Source of the DNA: Paraburkholderia sp. BL10I2N1
GTDB taxonomy: Bacteria; Pseudomonadota; Gammaproteobacteria; Burkholderiales; Burkholderiaceae
Length of the DNA: 64,000 bases
Assembly: GCF_004361815.1 (NCBI RefSeq)
Contig: NZ_SNWA01000001.1
Span: forward strand, 1,364,001-1,428,000
Direction: 5' to 3'
Below the pieces are notes generated by a model. It was not told the origin of the DNA and searched no databases. It was given only the letters and a program-made list of their open reading frames with translations. The position numbers were made by a program, and so were the translations under genes. Each line of letters begins with the position of its first letter. Position 1 is the stretch's first letter. Below are positions 11,509 through 21,512 of this stretch, one piece after another.

Positions 11509-11661
11509 ATGGAAAAGTGGCTGGTGGTAAGCGGAATCTGGATGATGTGCGCGCTGTGCGCAGTCTTTTTTATCCGCGGCGCGTCATGTTCAGCGGAGAA
11601 GCGGATCGAACCCGCGCGCATCAACACGGGGACGGAGAGTCCGGCGAAGGATATGTCCTGA
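11509..11661 (+). CDS. Predicted 50-residue single-pass membrane protein
   Basis: A short ORF starting MEKWLVVSGIWMMCALCAVFF: a hydrophobic segment of about 18 residues, then a polar tail with RGASCSAEKR. This is the typical layout of a small inner-membrane or lipobox-lacking exported protein. The weak upstream purine run (AAAAGG at about 11495) is a possible ribosome binding site. It is on the strand opposite its neighbours, in a 520-base space between putA and the 79-residue ORF. I recognise no family. Frame support is limited to composition, so it could be non-coding. Confidence 0.5.
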   Translation: MEKWLVVSGIWMMCALCAVFFIRGASCSAEKRIEPARINTGTESPAKDMS

Positions 11662-11751
11662 GCTGTCTGCGGCGGGGCAGGATGTGTCCCTGCGTTGCGC
11701 ACCAGGCTGCGAGTGTGAACTGGCTGCGCGAACGCGCGAGGCCGCACGAGA

Positions 11752-11991
11752 TCAGTCAGTTGGGGTGAACTGGCTGCAGGTGTCGTCGGGCGAAACAAGC
11801 CGGTCGTGCAGACGACACAGCCTGCTCGCCGCAACACTGGCGCCAAAGCCTGAACCGAATACCGCGAGGCCAGGAATGCTCTGCTCCAGCGAATGTCGAT
11901 CGTCCGCACGGTGCCGGCACCCCGCGCAGCAGGGACGGCACGCGGCGAGGAACGCGGCGGTATCTTCGATGCCGCGCGAGACCTTGCTCAC
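11752..11991 (-). CDS. Small Cys-rich protein translationally coupled to the YeiH-like transporter
   Basis: A 79-residue ORF with a GTG start that overlaps the stop of the upstream transporter gene as GTGA, a layout typical of coupled translation. The sequence has a Cys cluster CRPCCAGCRH (about residues 18-27) and further Cys residues near the C terminus (SRLCRLHDR, DDTCSQF), suggesting metal or redox binding. A glycine-rich hydrophobic stretch (GLAVFGSGFGASVAASRL) lies in the middle. I do not recognise the family. Its coupling suggests a job with the transporter. Confidence 0.5.
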   Translation of the reverse strand: MSKVSRGIEDTAAFLAACRPCCAGCRHRADDRHSLEQSIPGLAVFGSGFGASVAASRLCRLHDRLVSPDDTCSQFTPTD

Positions 11992-13430
11992 GACCCCTGC
12001 CCGAGGCTATTCCAGTACGACGCGAACACGTGCGCGGACAGCACGTAGCCGATGGCGATATTGACCACCACGCCCGCCGTGAACGCGAGGAACGGTTTGA
12101 TGCCCGTGGCCGTCAGCGAGCGCACGCGTGTCGTGAGCCCAATGCTGAAGAAGCAGAAGATGAACGCCCACGTACGCAGCGCGGTAATCGGCGCGACGAA
12201 TTCCGGCGTGACGACCTTGCGGTAGTCTGCGAGCGAATAGTGGCTCGCGATCCATGTCACGAGTGCCGACGCGATCACAAAACCAATCACGAACTTCGGG
12301 AAGCGTGCCCATATTTCGCCCGCGTTCGCTTTTGCCTTGACGCCGCTGTCTTCGGTTTCCCAGCGCGTCGTCGCAACGATGGCCAGCAGGAACGCCCAGA
12401 TGCCGATCCAGATGTCGCGGCCCACCACTTTCATCAGCGTGAACGCCTGCAGCGATGCCTCAGGCGCGCCGGCAATCGAGTCCGCCGCGCTCTTCGCAAA
12501 GTCGCCGTAAGCCTGCGCCGCGGCGATGCCCGCCGCATCGGCAAACTCTGACGTGCCGATCCATGCGCCGGCCACGCCCGTCGACAATCCGAGCGAGCGC
12601 GACGCGAACGGCAAGACGAAGATCATCACGATCGCCCACAGAATCACGAGGGTGATCGCCACCGATGCCTGCTCACGCTTCGCACGCACCGCACCGGCAA
12701 TCGCAATCGCCGCCGATACGCCGCAGACGGCGCCGCCTACACCGAGCACGGCGGCGAAGCGCTTGTCGAGACCGAATGCCGTGGCGGCAAAGAAGATGAC
12801 GAAGAACGTGACCAGCGACACGATGGTCGCCTGCCCGACCGCCACAGGCCCGGCCCACACCAGCAGCGTGAAGGGCAAGGTTGCACCGAGCAGCACGATA
12901 CCAACCTTGATGTAGAACTCGACGCGCAAGCCCGCGGAAAACCATTCCGGCAAGCGGAACACGTTCGAGATGACGAGCCCGAGCGCCAGCGCAACCAGCG
13001 GCGGCTCCAGGTTGTACTTCGCCGCGTTCACCCACGCCCCAAGATGGAAGATCAACACCGACGCGATGAAGAGGATCAGGAACGACGGCAGGAAATGCGC
13101 GACCTTCTGTCGGAGCGCCGCGAGGCTCACGCCGAACAGCACGGCGAACATGAGGAAAAGCGCGACGTAGTTCGGCAGGTGTTTGACGAAATCCGCACCC
13201 GCTGCGCCGATGCTCGACCATCTGGCGGGCGCCACTGCGAGCCATTTGATACTGCTGCCCGAAGCGAACAGCGCCCAGGCGATCACAATGACCAGCAGGC
13301 CAACCCAGACTGCCCACCAGTCTTCAGTTGAAAAGAGACCGCCGCCGCGGTGCGTCACGTGGGCGCCGCGATCCTTGTCTGTATTGGCTGGATGCCCGCC
13401 TGACGGCAAGCTGTGGTTGGTATCGCTCAT
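11988..13430 (-). CDS. YeiH-family putative sulfate/anion exporter
   Basis: A 480-residue integral membrane protein of the YeiH (UPF0324, Cons_hypoth698) family, annotated in databases as putative sulfate exporters. An N-terminal soluble stretch of about 50 residues is followed by about ten hydrophobic segments, with the conserved ASVLIFHLGAW and GVGGAVCGVSAAIAIAGA. The usual YeiH length is about 350, so this is the longer form with an extra N-terminal helix pair. I chose the ATG at 13430 (MSDTNHSLPSGG) rather than an in-frame upstream start at 13532 with atypical composition. Its stop overlaps the 79-residue ORF. Confidence 0.85.
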   Translation of the reverse strand: MSDTNHSLPSGGHPANTDKDRGAHVTHRGGGLFSTEDWWAVWVGLLVIVIAWALFASGSSIKWLAVAPARWSSIGAAGADFVKHLPNYVALFLMFAVLFGVSLAALRQKVAHFLPSFLILFIASVLIFHLGAWVNAAKYNLEPPLVALALGLVISNVFRLPEWFSAGLRVEFYIKVGIVLLGATLPFTLLVWAGPVAVGQATIVSLVTFFVIFFAATAFGLDKRFAAVLGVGGAVCGVSAAIAIAGAVRAKREQASVAITLVILWAIVMIFVLPFASRSLGLSTGVAGAWIGTSEFADAAGIAAAQAYGDFAKSAADSIAGAPEASLQAFTLMKVVGRDIWIGIWAFLLAIVATTRWETEDSGVKAKANAGEIWARFPKFVIGFVIASALVTWIASHYSLADYRKVVTPEFVAPITALRTWAFIFCFFSIGLTTRVRSLTATGIKPFLAFTAGVVVNIAIGYVLSAHVFASYWNSLGQGS

Positions 13431-13597
13431 CGCAATGCCCCGGAAGTTGAGGTGCGTCGGCGCGAAGCAGTTGGTCGGAGTGAGATTGTTGAGAAATGCC
13501 GCGCCGATCCGGCGAAATATAGTCGAGCGCATGAGGAAAACGAAACGACCTTTCGCTCTATCCTTATGACTTAAAGGGATTTACGAGCACGATCGCA

Positions 13598-15883
13598 TCA
13601 GATGTCGAGCGGATCGACTTCGAGGTTCCAGCGCAGCACCCCTTTGAGCGTGCGCAACACGGGTTGCCAGGCGTGCAAGGTCGCCTGCAGCGCGCCTCGT
13701 GAGGCGCTTTCGATCAACAGCTGCGCGCGGTGCACGTGCATCACCTTGACGATCGTCAGGGGCACGGCGTCATACACCGTCACACGTTCGGCCGCCGGGA
13801 TCTCTGACAGAACGGCCGCCGCCTGCTGGAGAAACGCCAGCGCAGCCTCGAGTGTGCGGCCCTCGGCGCGCAACAGCGCTTGATAGACGAAGGGCGGCAG
13901 ATGGGCATCGCGGCGTTCTGCGAGTTGCGACTTCGCAAAGCCGACGTAATCGTGCCGGGCCAGCGCGTGATACAGCGCGTGGCGCGGATAGCGCGTCTGC
14001 ACCAGCACTTCTCCCGGCAGCCCGGCACGGCCAGCACGACCGCTCACCTGCATCAGCTGCGCGAACAGCCGCTCGCTCGCCCGGAAGTCGTGCGAGAACA
14101 GCGCCGTGTCGGCATTGAGCACACCAACCAGCGACACGCGCTGGAAATCATGCCCTTTCGCAATCATCTGCGTGCCGACAAGGATGTCGACTTCGCCCGC
14201 GTGCACGTCCGAAAAGAGCGCTTGCGCACTGCCCTTGCGCCGGGTGCTGTCGGCATCGATGCGCAGCACACGCGCGCCCGGAACCGCCGCGGCCAGCGTT
14301 TCTTCGACGCGCTGGGTACCGCGTCCGAGCGGCGCGATATCGACGTTGCCGCAATCCGGACACGAGCGCGGAATGCGCGACTCCCACCCGCAGTGATGGC
14401 AGCGCATCGCGCGCTCCGGCTTGTGCAGCACGACGTACGCGCTGCAACGCGGACAGCCGGCCACCCAGCCACAGGCCTCGCACGACAGCACGGGCGCGTA
14501 GCCGCGGCGGTTGAGAAACACGAGGCTTTGTTCGCCGCGCTCAAGACGCGCTTTGAGCGCCGCAATCAACGGCCCGGACAAGCCATCCACTGAAGCTCGC
14601 CCGCGTCGATGCTCCTCTTCCAGGTCGATGAGCTTGATCGCCGGCAACACCGCTTCGGCCACGGCGCGGCGCGACAGCGTGAGCCGCGTGTAGCGGCTCT
14701 GATCGGCCTGCCACCAGCTTTCCAGTGACGGCGTCGCCGAGCCGAGCACGACCGGAATGCCAAGCTGCTTGGCGCGCCAGATCGCGAGATCGCGCGCTGA
14801 ATAGCGCAACCCTTCCTGCTGCTTGTACGCCGGATCGTGTTCTTCATCGACGACGATCATCGCCAGCTTCGGCAGCGACGCCAGCACCGCGAGCCGGGTG
14901 CCCAGCACAATGCGTGCGCGGCCCGTGTGCGCGGCGAACCAGTGCCGGGCGCGCTCGCCTTCGGCAAGGCCGCTGTGCAGCGTGACGATCGCGCCACGGT
15001 CGAGCGCCGCGAAGCGGGCGCGGAACGCGGCCTCGAATTGCGGCGTGAGATTGATCTCCGGGACGAGGACGAGCGCCTGGGCGTCCGGTTGCGCCGCGAG
15101 CAGTTCGGCCAGGGCGCGCAGATACACCTCGGTCTTTCCGCTGCCCGTCACGCCATGCAGCAGGAAGGGAGCGAAGCCGTCAGCGGCACCGATCGCCTCG
15201 ACGGCAGCGGTCTGCTCGTCGGTCAACGTGGGCAGCGCTACGGGCGATGATTCCTGGGCTCCAGCTTCGCGCACATCCGCCGCTACGATGACGTCTAGCG
15301 CGACCCAGCCTTGCTCCTGCCATGAATCGAGCGTCGCAATCGCCTTGGGGTGAAGGGCACGGGCATCGGCGGCCAGTAGCGAGCCGGCTTCGATGACGGC
15401 ATCGGCAAGGCGTCGCAGCGCGCTCGCTCGTGCCGGCAACGCGCCGGGCAACGCCTCTCGCCCAGCGGGCAGCAACCGGTAGCGCTCCTCCGGCGCGAGC
15501 AGGCGGCTCCAGCGCGTGGCATCGCGCAACGCCTGCGGCAAGCCGGGCAACGCCACCTCGCCGAGGCCGCGCTGGTAATAATCCGCGGCGAATGCAGCGA
15601 GTGCGAGCCACTCCGCCGACAGTGGCGGACAGGCGGAGCAGACAGCATTGACCGCCCGGACGCGCTCAGCCGGCACGTCGCTTTGAGCGGTCACATTGTG
15701 GACGAGCCCAACCGTGTCCCGCTTGCCGAACGGCACACTGACGAGCATGCCCGCCACTGGCGGCGGGATGACGTCACACCGGTAGTCGAAGAGGGTCGGC
15801 AGTGGGTGATCCAGCGCGACGCGGACAAAAACACTGTTCAAGTGGCTAGCGCTCCGGAATGGCAAAAGACCGGTGACCCACAC
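13598..15883 (-). CDS. priA: Primosomal protein N' (replication restart helicase)
   Basis: A 3'-5' superfamily-2 helicase that reloads the replisome at collapsed forks. The N-terminal DNA-binding domain begins VRVALDHPLPTLFDY. The helicase has Walker A GVTGSGKTEVY and Walker B VVDEEHD. Two zinc sites are formed by eight Cys in CEACGWVAGCPRC and MRCHHC...CPDCGN. Length (761 or 747) fits PriA. The start is uncertain: GTG at 15883 or a TTG at 15841 just before NSVFVRVAL, neither with a good Shine-Dalgarno. A perfect DnaA box lies about 95 bases upstream. Confidence 0.95.
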   Translation of the reverse strand: MWVTGLLPFRSASHLNSVFVRVALDHPLPTLFDYRCDVIPPPVAGMLVSVPFGKRDTVGLVHNVTAQSDVPAERVRAVNAVCSACPPLSAEWLALAAFAADYYQRGLGEVALPGLPQALRDATRWSRLLAPEERYRLLPAGREALPGALPARASALRRLADAVIEAGSLLAADARALHPKAIATLDSWQEQGWVALDVIVAADVREAGAQESSPVALPTLTDEQTAAVEAIGAADGFAPFLLHGVTGSGKTEVYLRALAELLAAQPDAQALVLVPEINLTPQFEAAFRARFAALDRGAIVTLHSGLAEGERARHWFAAHTGRARIVLGTRLAVLASLPKLAMIVVDEEHDPAYKQQEGLRYSARDLAIWRAKQLGIPVVLGSATPSLESWWQADQSRYTRLTLSRRAVAEAVLPAIKLIDLEEEHRRGRASVDGLSGPLIAALKARLERGEQSLVFLNRRGYAPVLSCEACGWVAGCPRCSAYVVLHKPERAMRCHHCGWESRIPRSCPDCGNVDIAPLGRGTQRVEETLAAAVPGARVLRIDADSTRRKGSAQALFSDVHAGEVDILVGTQMIAKGHDFQRVSLVGVLNADTALFSHDFRASERLFAQLMQVSGRAGRAGLPGEVLVQTRYPRHALYHALARHDYVGFAKSQLAERRDAHLPPFVYQALLRAEGRTLEAALAFLQQAAAVLSEIPAAERVTVYDAVPLTIVKVMHVHRAQLLIESASRGALQATLHAWQPVLRTLKGVLRWNLEVDPLDI

Positions 15884-16274
15884 GGGCGCGACGGCCAGCC
15901 TCGAAGTTAAAGTAAAACTTCGCTTTCCACGCTAAGTTTTGGATTCCGCTGAACAATTGCAATGAGCCCGAACGCCTGTGGATAACTTTGTTGAGAACTC
16001 TGCCTGGATGGCCGGAAAACCGCGCCGCGCCGTCGTTCTGTGGGTTTCCGCACATTTCCCGGCGAACCGCCAGAAGCCTTGCCAGTCAAGGCGGAGAACG
16101 AATGCGCATGCAACTTGCGGGCACAAAACAGTGATGCCCCCCTCTACTGCGCCGCAACGAGACGAATGTGCATAAGTCAAGTCTTGACAACTGCAGGAAG
16201 GCCGCGCGACGGCCCCTCTACCCGCTTTTCATCCTTAGGCCGAGAGCCCAGTTCACCGCAGCGCAACAAATCTG
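15884..16274. other. Intergenic region priA-hemE with one perfect DnaA box
   Basis: No convincing ORF. TGTGGATAA at 15977-15985 is a 9/9 DnaA box on the minus strand. A short repeat AGTCAAG-TCTTGAC is near 16178-16191. The region must hold the leftward priA promoter; hemE ends at its right edge. Confidence 0.5.
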
Positions 16275-17387
16275 TCACGTCGGGGAAGCGGGTGCGGAGA
16301 GGTGACCGGCACGAATCGCGCGGCTGTGACGGTGCACTTCGTCGACCAGTTCGGCGACATGCTCCGGCGGCGTAAACTGCGAGATTCCGTGGCCCAGGTT
16401 GAACACATGGCCAGGGTGGTTGCCGTAGCTGTCGAGCACCGCACGCGCCTCAATGCGAATCGTCGACGGCGGCGCGAACAGTACCGACGGGTCGATATTG
16501 CCTTGCAGCGCAACCTTGCCCGCCACACGCTCGCGCGCCTTCGCGAGATTCACCGTCCAGTCGAGTCCAACGGCATCGACTCCAGTCGCGGCGATTTCTT
16601 CGAGCCACAGGCCGCCGCCCTTCGTGAAGGTGATCACGGGTACCTTTACGCCATCGTGTTCGCGCTTGAGCTGCGCGACAACCTGCTGGATGTAGTGCAG
16701 CGAGAAACGCTGATAGATTCCGTCGGCAAGCGCGCCGCCCCACGTATCGAAAATCATCACAGCCTGCGCGCCCGCTTCGATCTGCGCGTTCAGATAGGCG
16801 GCAACGGCCTTCGCGTTCACCTCAAGGATGCGGTGCATCAGATCCGGACGCGCGTACAGCATCGACTTCACCGTGCGGAAGTCGTCTGAGCCGCCGCCTT
16901 CGACCATGTAGCACGCGAGCGTCCATGGGCTGCCCGAGAAGCCGATCAGCGGCACGCGCTGGCGGCCCTGGGCATCGACCAGCGAACGGCGGATCTGGCT
17001 GACGGCGTCGGTGACGTAGCGCAGCGTCGCATCGATGTCCGGCACCGCGAGCCGCGCAACGTCGTCTTCGGTGCGGACCGGGCGGGCGAATTTTGGACCT
17101 TCGCCGGCCTGGAAATCCAGGCCGAGACCCATCGCGTCGGGAATGGTCAGGATGTCGGAAAACAGGATCGCTGCGTCGAGCGGATAACGATCGAGCGGCT
17201 GCAACGTGACTTCCGTCGCGTAATCGGGATTCTTCGCGAGGCCGAGAAAGCTGCCCGCGCGACTGCGCGTGGCGTTGTACTCCGGCAGGTAGCGGCCCGC
17301 CTGGCGCATCAGCCAGATCGGCGTGTACTCGGTCGGCTGGCGCATGAGCGCGCGCAGGAAGGTGTCGTTCAGGAGAGTATTGACCAC
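16275..17387 (-). CDS. hemE: Uroporphyrinogen decarboxylase
   Basis: Cytoplasmic heme-pathway enzyme that removes four carboxyl groups from uroporphyrinogen III to give coproporphyrinogen III. The N-terminal signature [15 protein letters not shown], with the active-site Arg residues, and the second signature around [18 protein letters not shown] are intact. About 370 residues from the GTG at 17387 ([10 protein letters not shown]), close to the usual 355-365; an in-frame TTG at 17408 would add seven residues. It follows priA's upstream region on the same strand but probably has its own promoter. Confidence 0.95.
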   Translation of the reverse strand: MVNTLLNDTFLRALMRQPTEYTPIWLMRQAGRYLPEYNATRSRAGSFLGLAKNPDYATEVTLQPLDRYPLDAAILFSDILTIPDAMGLGLDFQAGEGPKFARPVRTEDDVARLAVPDIDATLRYVTDAVSQIRRSLVDAQGRQRVPLIGFSGSPWTLACYMVEGGGSDDFRTVKSMLYARPDLMHRILEVNAKAVAAYLNAQIEAGAQAVMIFDTWGGALADGIYQRFSLHYIQQVVAQLKREHDGVKVPVITFTKGGGLWLEEIAATGVDAVGLDWTVNLAKARERVAGKVALQGNIDPSVLFAPPSTIRIEARAVLDSYGNHPGHVFNLGHGISQFTPPEHVAELVDEVHRHSRAIRAGHLSAPASPT

Positions 17388-17610
17388 GTTGCGGGCGACG
17401 GAAGGCAAAGGGGTATTTTACCGGACGCCGCTGCCCGCATCGTGCTCGATGCCGGCAATAAACGCTGTGCGGTTTTGCGGTGCCGCAGCGAAACCGTTCG
17501 ACGCGGCGCGAACTCGCCATCTTGGGAATCCGACCTGACTTATCAAGCCCGAATTACCGGACTAGGATCAACGGCCATACCAGTCAATCAACCGCGTTCA
17601 AGGAGACCTG

Positions 17611-18399
17611 ATGAAGAAAGCCGCACTTGCATTGCTCGGCGCCCTGCTCTGCGCCGGCGCTGCCCACGCCCAGACGGCCAGTGCCACGAGCGCGCCCGCA
17701 TCCCGCCTCGACGAAGTCATCGCGAGCGGCACGCTGCGCGCCTGCACGACCGGAGACTACAAGCCGTACTCGTTCTACAAGCCGGACGGCCAGTTCGAAG
17801 GCATCGATATCGACATGGCCGAGTCGCTCGCGCACTCGCTGGGCGTTAAGGCGGAGTTCGTCAAGACGTCGTGGTCAAACCTGATGAACGACTTCGTCGC
17901 TAAATGCGACATCGGGATCGGCGGCGTATCGACCACGCTCGACCGGCAAAAGCGTGCGTTCTTCACCGAGGCGTACATGATCGACGGCAAAACGCCGATC
18001 GTACGTTGTGACGACGTCAGCAAGTACCAGACCGTCGCGCAGATCGACCAGCCGTCCACGCGCGTCATCGTCAATCCGGGCGGCACCAATGAGAAATTCG
18101 CGAAGCAGTTTTTCCCGCACGCGAACCTGACGGTCTACCCGGACAACGTGACGGTGTTCAAACAGATTCTTGCTGGCAAGGCCGACGTGATGGTCACGGA
18201 CGCATCCGAAACCCTGCTGCAACAGAAGCTGAATCCGGGCCTGTGCTCGGTTCATCCGGACAAGCCGTTCCAGTACGGTGAAAAGGCATGGCTGGTGCCG
18301 CGCGGCGACGTGGCCTTCCAGCAGTATGTCGACCAGTGGCTGCACCTTGCGCGCGCAACCGGCGAGTATCAGGCGATCCAGGACAAATGGCTGAAGTAA
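17611..18399 (+). CDS. pheC: Periplasmic cyclohexadienyl (arogenate/prephenate) dehydratase, PheC-like
   Basis: A 262-residue exported protein of the family-3 solute-binding fold. It matches Pseudomonas aeruginosa PheC closely along its whole length from memory: TTGDYKPYSFY, TSWSNLMNDF, VNPGGTNEKFA, VTDASETLLQQ, YVDQWLHLA. PheC makes phenylpyruvate or phenylalanine from prephenate or arogenate outside the cytoplasm. The signal peptide ends AHAQ. The Glu in TDASE aligns with the catalytic acid reported for PheC, so catalysis rather than simple binding is likely. A good purine-rich AAGGAG lies before the ATG. An amino-acid binding protein is the alternative. Confidence 0.8.
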   Translation: MKKAALALLGALLCAGAAHAQTASATSAPASRLDEVIASGTLRACTTGDYKPYSFYKPDGQFEGIDIDMAESLAHSLGVKAEFVKTSWSNLMNDFVAKCDIGIGGVSTTLDRQKRAFFTEAYMIDGKTPIVRCDDVSKYQTVAQIDQPSTRVIVNPGGTNEKFAKQFFPHANLTVYPDNVTVFKQILAGKADVMVTDASETLLQQKLNPGLCSVHPDKPFQYGEKAWLVPRGDVAFQQYVDQWLHLARATGEYQAIQDKWLK

Positions 18400-18441
18400 G
18401 GCAGGCGCTCGTGCCGTCGGGATAAGGCGTGAGCGGGTTCG

Positions 18442-18924
18442 TCAGGGCCGCAGAATACGCGGCGCCGGCGAATCCTGGTGGTGCGTGGCACCGAGAATAC
18501 GCGCGTGCTCAACCTTCACGCACAGGTCCATCGCGACATCGAGGCCCGCCGCCTCGGCGTGTTCAGCGGCGACGTAGTTGATCACGCCGAGTTGCAGCCA
18601 CAGTGATCGAGCCTTGATCCGGACGGCCTCGTCAGCGACCGGCATCACCTCTTCTGGCCGGCGAAATACATTCACCAGATCGATCGGCAACCCTTCATCG
18701 GCCAGTGCGGCCACCGCTTCGGTGAGCGTCGCGAAGCAGCGTTCGCCCAGCACGCCGGCGGTGTCATTGGAGTATTTGGGATTGATCGGCACAATCCTGT
18801 AACCGCGCGACTGCATGTAGGCTGATACCGAATAGCTCGGGCGATGCGGCCGGTTCGACAATCCAACCACCGCAATCACGCGATCGCGTTCAAGGATGCG
18901 CTGTAAGGTGGCACGTTCGTTCAT
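18442..18924 (-). CDS. CoA-binding-domain protein, YccU type
   Basis: A 160-residue cytoplasmic protein consisting of one CoA-binding Rossmann domain: VIAVVGLSNRPHRPSYSV gives the nucleotide loop, followed by GYRIVPINPKY and the conserved end region GVINYVAAEHAEAAGLDVAMDLCVKVEH. The conserved Cys near the C terminus is present. YccU proteins bind CoA, but their physiological role is not established. Convergent with the PheC-like gene. Confidence 0.88.
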   Translation of the reverse strand: MNERATLQRILERDRVIAVVGLSNRPHRPSYSVSAYMQSRGYRIVPINPKYSNDTAGVLGERCFATLTEAVAALADEGLPIDLVNVFRRPEEVMPVADEAVRIKARSLWLQLGVINYVAAEHAEAAGLDVAMDLCVKVEHARILGATHHQDSPAPRILRP

Positions 18925-19199
18925 CGTGATCGTCTCGTAGTCAGGGTCGTAACCGCGCCCGCGTGAATCCCCATTCGACTGGAGTCCGGGCGGTTTCGAG
19001 TGCGGATTTTTCTTATAACTTTCCCGCCGAAAACAGCGCAGTATGCATTAGATCAGCGGTCCACTGCGCGGCGGCGCAAGAGGTGCCTTGATTCGGTAAA
19101 AATTGCGGGAAATCCGTTTCCGATCGGCAATAAATCCCGCAAAGCCTTATCTGGCGGGCGTTACAACCTGAAACACTTTGTTACCGCGCTACTAGAGTA

Positions 19200-19440
19200 A
19201 TTCGCCCACAATGCCCTTCAACGGTTTCAACACGGATGTGGCTGGGTGCGTAGTGTGAGCGGATACGATGCACCACGCCGGTCGGCTATGGCCGAAGCCC
19301 TGACAAGGGGGCATCCCTGCTGGGGCCGTGGCCGGCGCTGCTACCAGCATGGCGTCGTCCCAGTCGGTTCCTTCATTGGTCTCCTCGCGCTAACCCCGTA
19401 GCGTGTGGTTTTTAGCGGGCTCCAGGCCCGCTTTTTTTTC
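19200..19440 (+). ncRNA. Candidate orphan non-coding RNA
   Basis: No gene on the plus strand precedes the very strong terminator at 19414-19439, and both flanking genes are on the minus strand, so a plus-strand transcript should start in this space. The 200 bases before it are GC-rich and contain several short stems (for example GGTGC/GCACC near 19246 and 19270, CGGC/GCCG near 19283, ATGCCC/GGGCAT linking 19211 with 19308). The 5' end is a guess. I tested it against hallmarks of tmRNA, RNase P RNA and SRP RNA and found none; 6S RNA cannot be ruled out. Confidence 0.4.
19414..19439 (+). terminator. Strong intrinsic terminator with no upstream gene
   Basis: AGCGGGC, loop TCCAG, GCCCGCT, then eight T. 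On the minus strand the hairpin lacks a U-tract, so it works rightward. Confidence 0.85.
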
Positions 19441-19565
19441 GCCTCGCCAAACGTTTGCCAGCCAGGTTTGTGGCTCCCACAGGGCGCCGGTTTTTCGCGA
19501 ACGTTTGCCGTCCCCAGCTGTAGAGAGAGAGCTCTGTGCGCGATGCGCACAGAGCCTCGCCACAC

Positions 19566-21296
19566 TCACGCGGTTTTCTGCTCTGTCAGCTTCAGCTCAT
19601 TGATCATGCGTTCGCGCATGACGAACTTCTGCACCTTACCGGTCACAGTCATGGGGAGTTCGTCGACAAAGCGGATGTGTTTCGGCACCTTGTAGTGCGC
19701 AATCTGCCCACGGCAAAACTCCTGTATTTCCTCCGCAGTCGCCTGCTCGCCCTGACGCAGCACGATCCACGCGCACACTTCCTCACCGTACTTCGCGTCC
19801 GGCACGCCAAACACCTGAACGCTCTGGATCTTCGGATGGCGAAACAGGTATTCCTCGATCTCGCGCGGATAGATGTTCTCCCCCCCGCGAATCAACATGT
19901 CCTTCAAGCGACCGACGATATTGCAGTAACCCTCTGCGTCGATCGTCGCGAGGTCGCCGGTATGCATCCAGCCGTCGATGATGCTCTCACGCGTCTTCGC
20001 CTCGTCGCCCCAGTAGCCCTGCATGACCGAGTAGCCCCTGGTGCACAACTCCCCCGTCTCTCCAACAGGAACGACGTCGCCCAGTGCATCGACGATCTTC
20101 ACCTCTAGATGGGGCTGGATGCGGCCGACCGTCGTCGTACGCTTGTCGAGCGGGTCCGTAGTCGAACTCTGGAACGACACGGGGCTTGTCTCCGTCATGC
20201 CATACGCGATCGTAATTTCCGCCAGGTGCATCTTCGATACGACCTTTTTCATCGTCTCGATCGGACACGGGGAGCCAGCCATGATGCCTGTGCGCAAGCG
20301 CGTGAGATCAAAGGAAGCGAAATCCGGATGGTCGAGTTCGGCGATGAACATGGTCGGCACGCCATGCAGCGCCGTGCATTTTTCTTCGGCGACGGCGGCG
20401 AGTGTCGCCGCGGGGTCGAACGCTTCGCCCGGAAACACCATGTTTGCGCCGACAGACACGCAGGCGAGCACCGCCAGCACCATGCCGAAGCAGTGGTACA
20501 GCGGCACCGGAATGCACAGCCCGTCCTGTTCGGTGAGGCGCATCGCCATCGCGATGTAGCGGGCGTTGTTCACGACGTTTCGATGCGTGAGCGTCGCCCC
20601 TTTCGGATTACCCGTCGTGCCGCTCGTAAACTGGATGTTGATTGGGTCGTTCGGCGAAAGTGTGGCGCCGATCGCGTCGAGCTTCTCGACGTCGAGCGTC
20701 ACCCGGCCTTGCTCGATCACGTCGGAAAACGTCAGCATCCCCGGCGTTTCGGTGTCGCACATGCGGATGACAATGCGCAGATCTGGCAGACGCGCCGCAT
20801 GCAGATCGCCGGGCGCATGCGTTGCCAGCTCGGGAGCAAGCTCCTTCAGCATCTCCAGATACATCGATGTCTTGAAACGCTCTGCCGCAATGATCGCCTT
20901 GCAACCCACCTTGTTCAGCGCGTATTCAAGTTCGGCGAGCCGGTAGGCCGGATTGATGTTGACGAGCACCGCGCCGATACGCGCAGTCGCAAACTGCGTC
21001 AGGAGCCACTCCACCCGGTTAGGCGACCAGATCCCGACCCGATCGCCCGTCTGGATCCCAAGCGCAAGCAAACCCGCCGCGAACACGTCGACTTCATCTG
21101 CGAACTCCTTCCATGTCCAGCGAATGCCCTGCTCTCGAAACACCACAGCGGGCCGGTCCGGAAAGCGCTGCGCAGAAGCCAGCAGAAACTGTCCGACGGT
21201 TGCCTCGCTGAGCGGAATCTCCGTCGAGCCACGTACGTACGAGAGTCCGTCCTTCGGTTCGATGAGGGCGCCGTCGCCTGCAGCTTGCGTTGCCAT
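19566..21296 (-). CDS. AMP-forming acyl-CoA synthetase
   Basis: A 576-residue adenylate-forming ligase that activates a carboxylic acid with ATP and CoA. The P-loop motif [18 protein letters not shown], the YGMTETSPV core, the TGDL hinge region and [14 protein letters not shown] with the C-terminal catalytic Lys region ([10 protein letters not shown]) are all present. Sequence is of the medium/long-chain fatty acyl-CoA synthetase group; the exact acid is not determinable. I chose the ATG at 21296 (MATQAAGDG) because GGAG lies just upstream; an in-frame ATG at 21416 has no support. Confidence 0.92.
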   Translation of the reverse strand: MATQAAGDGALIEPKDGLSYVRGSTEIPLSEATVGQFLLASAQRFPDRPAVVFREQGIRWTWKEFADEVDVFAAGLLALGIQTGDRVGIWSPNRVEWLLTQFATARIGAVLVNINPAYRLAELEYALNKVGCKAIIAAERFKTSMYLEMLKELAPELATHAPGDLHAARLPDLRIVIRMCDTETPGMLTFSDVIEQGRVTLDVEKLDAIGATLSPNDPINIQFTSGTTGNPKGATLTHRNVVNNARYIAMAMRLTEQDGLCIPVPLYHCFGMVLAVLACVSVGANMVFPGEAFDPAATLAAVAEEKCTALHGVPTMFIAELDHPDFASFDLTRLRTGIMAGSPCPIETMKKVVSKMHLAEITIAYGMTETSPVSFQSSTTDPLDKRTTTVGRIQPHLEVKIVDALGDVVPVGETGELCTRGYSVMQGYWGDEAKTRESIIDGWMHTGDLATIDAEGYCNIVGRLKDMLIRGGENIYPREIEEYLFRHPKIQSVQVFGVPDAKYGEEVCAWIVLRQGEQATAEEIQEFCRGQIAHYKVPKHIRFVDELPMTVTGKVQKFVMRERMINELKLTEQKTA

Positions 21297-21456
21297 GGTG
21301 TCGTCTCCGTGAGCGGAACGTCGCTCTATTGAAATGAATTTGAAACCGATTGTGCCATCGGCTTGTGACCGGACGGCATCAAGTCTTACCCGCAGCATAG
21401 GCGCTGCACCTGACACGTGATTTTTCTGACCTTTCCGTAAACGTCAAGCTCAGATC

Positions 21457-21482
21457 AAAAAAAAGCAGCCCGTGGGGGCTGC
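21457..21482 (-). terminator. Terminator of the atp operon
   Basis: GGCAGC...GCTGCC-type hairpin (21465-21482) with an eight-base A-run on its left, read as TTTTTTTT on the minus strand, 31 bases beyond the atpC stop. Confidence 0.9.
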
Positions 21483-21512
21483 CTTTTCCTTTCAGCTTTC
21501 GCCGCGGCAGAT

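Noticed and set aside
19200..19440. tmRNA, RNase P RNA or SRP RNA
   Set aside because: None of the invariant sequences of these RNAs is present, so only an unnamed ncRNA is proposed.
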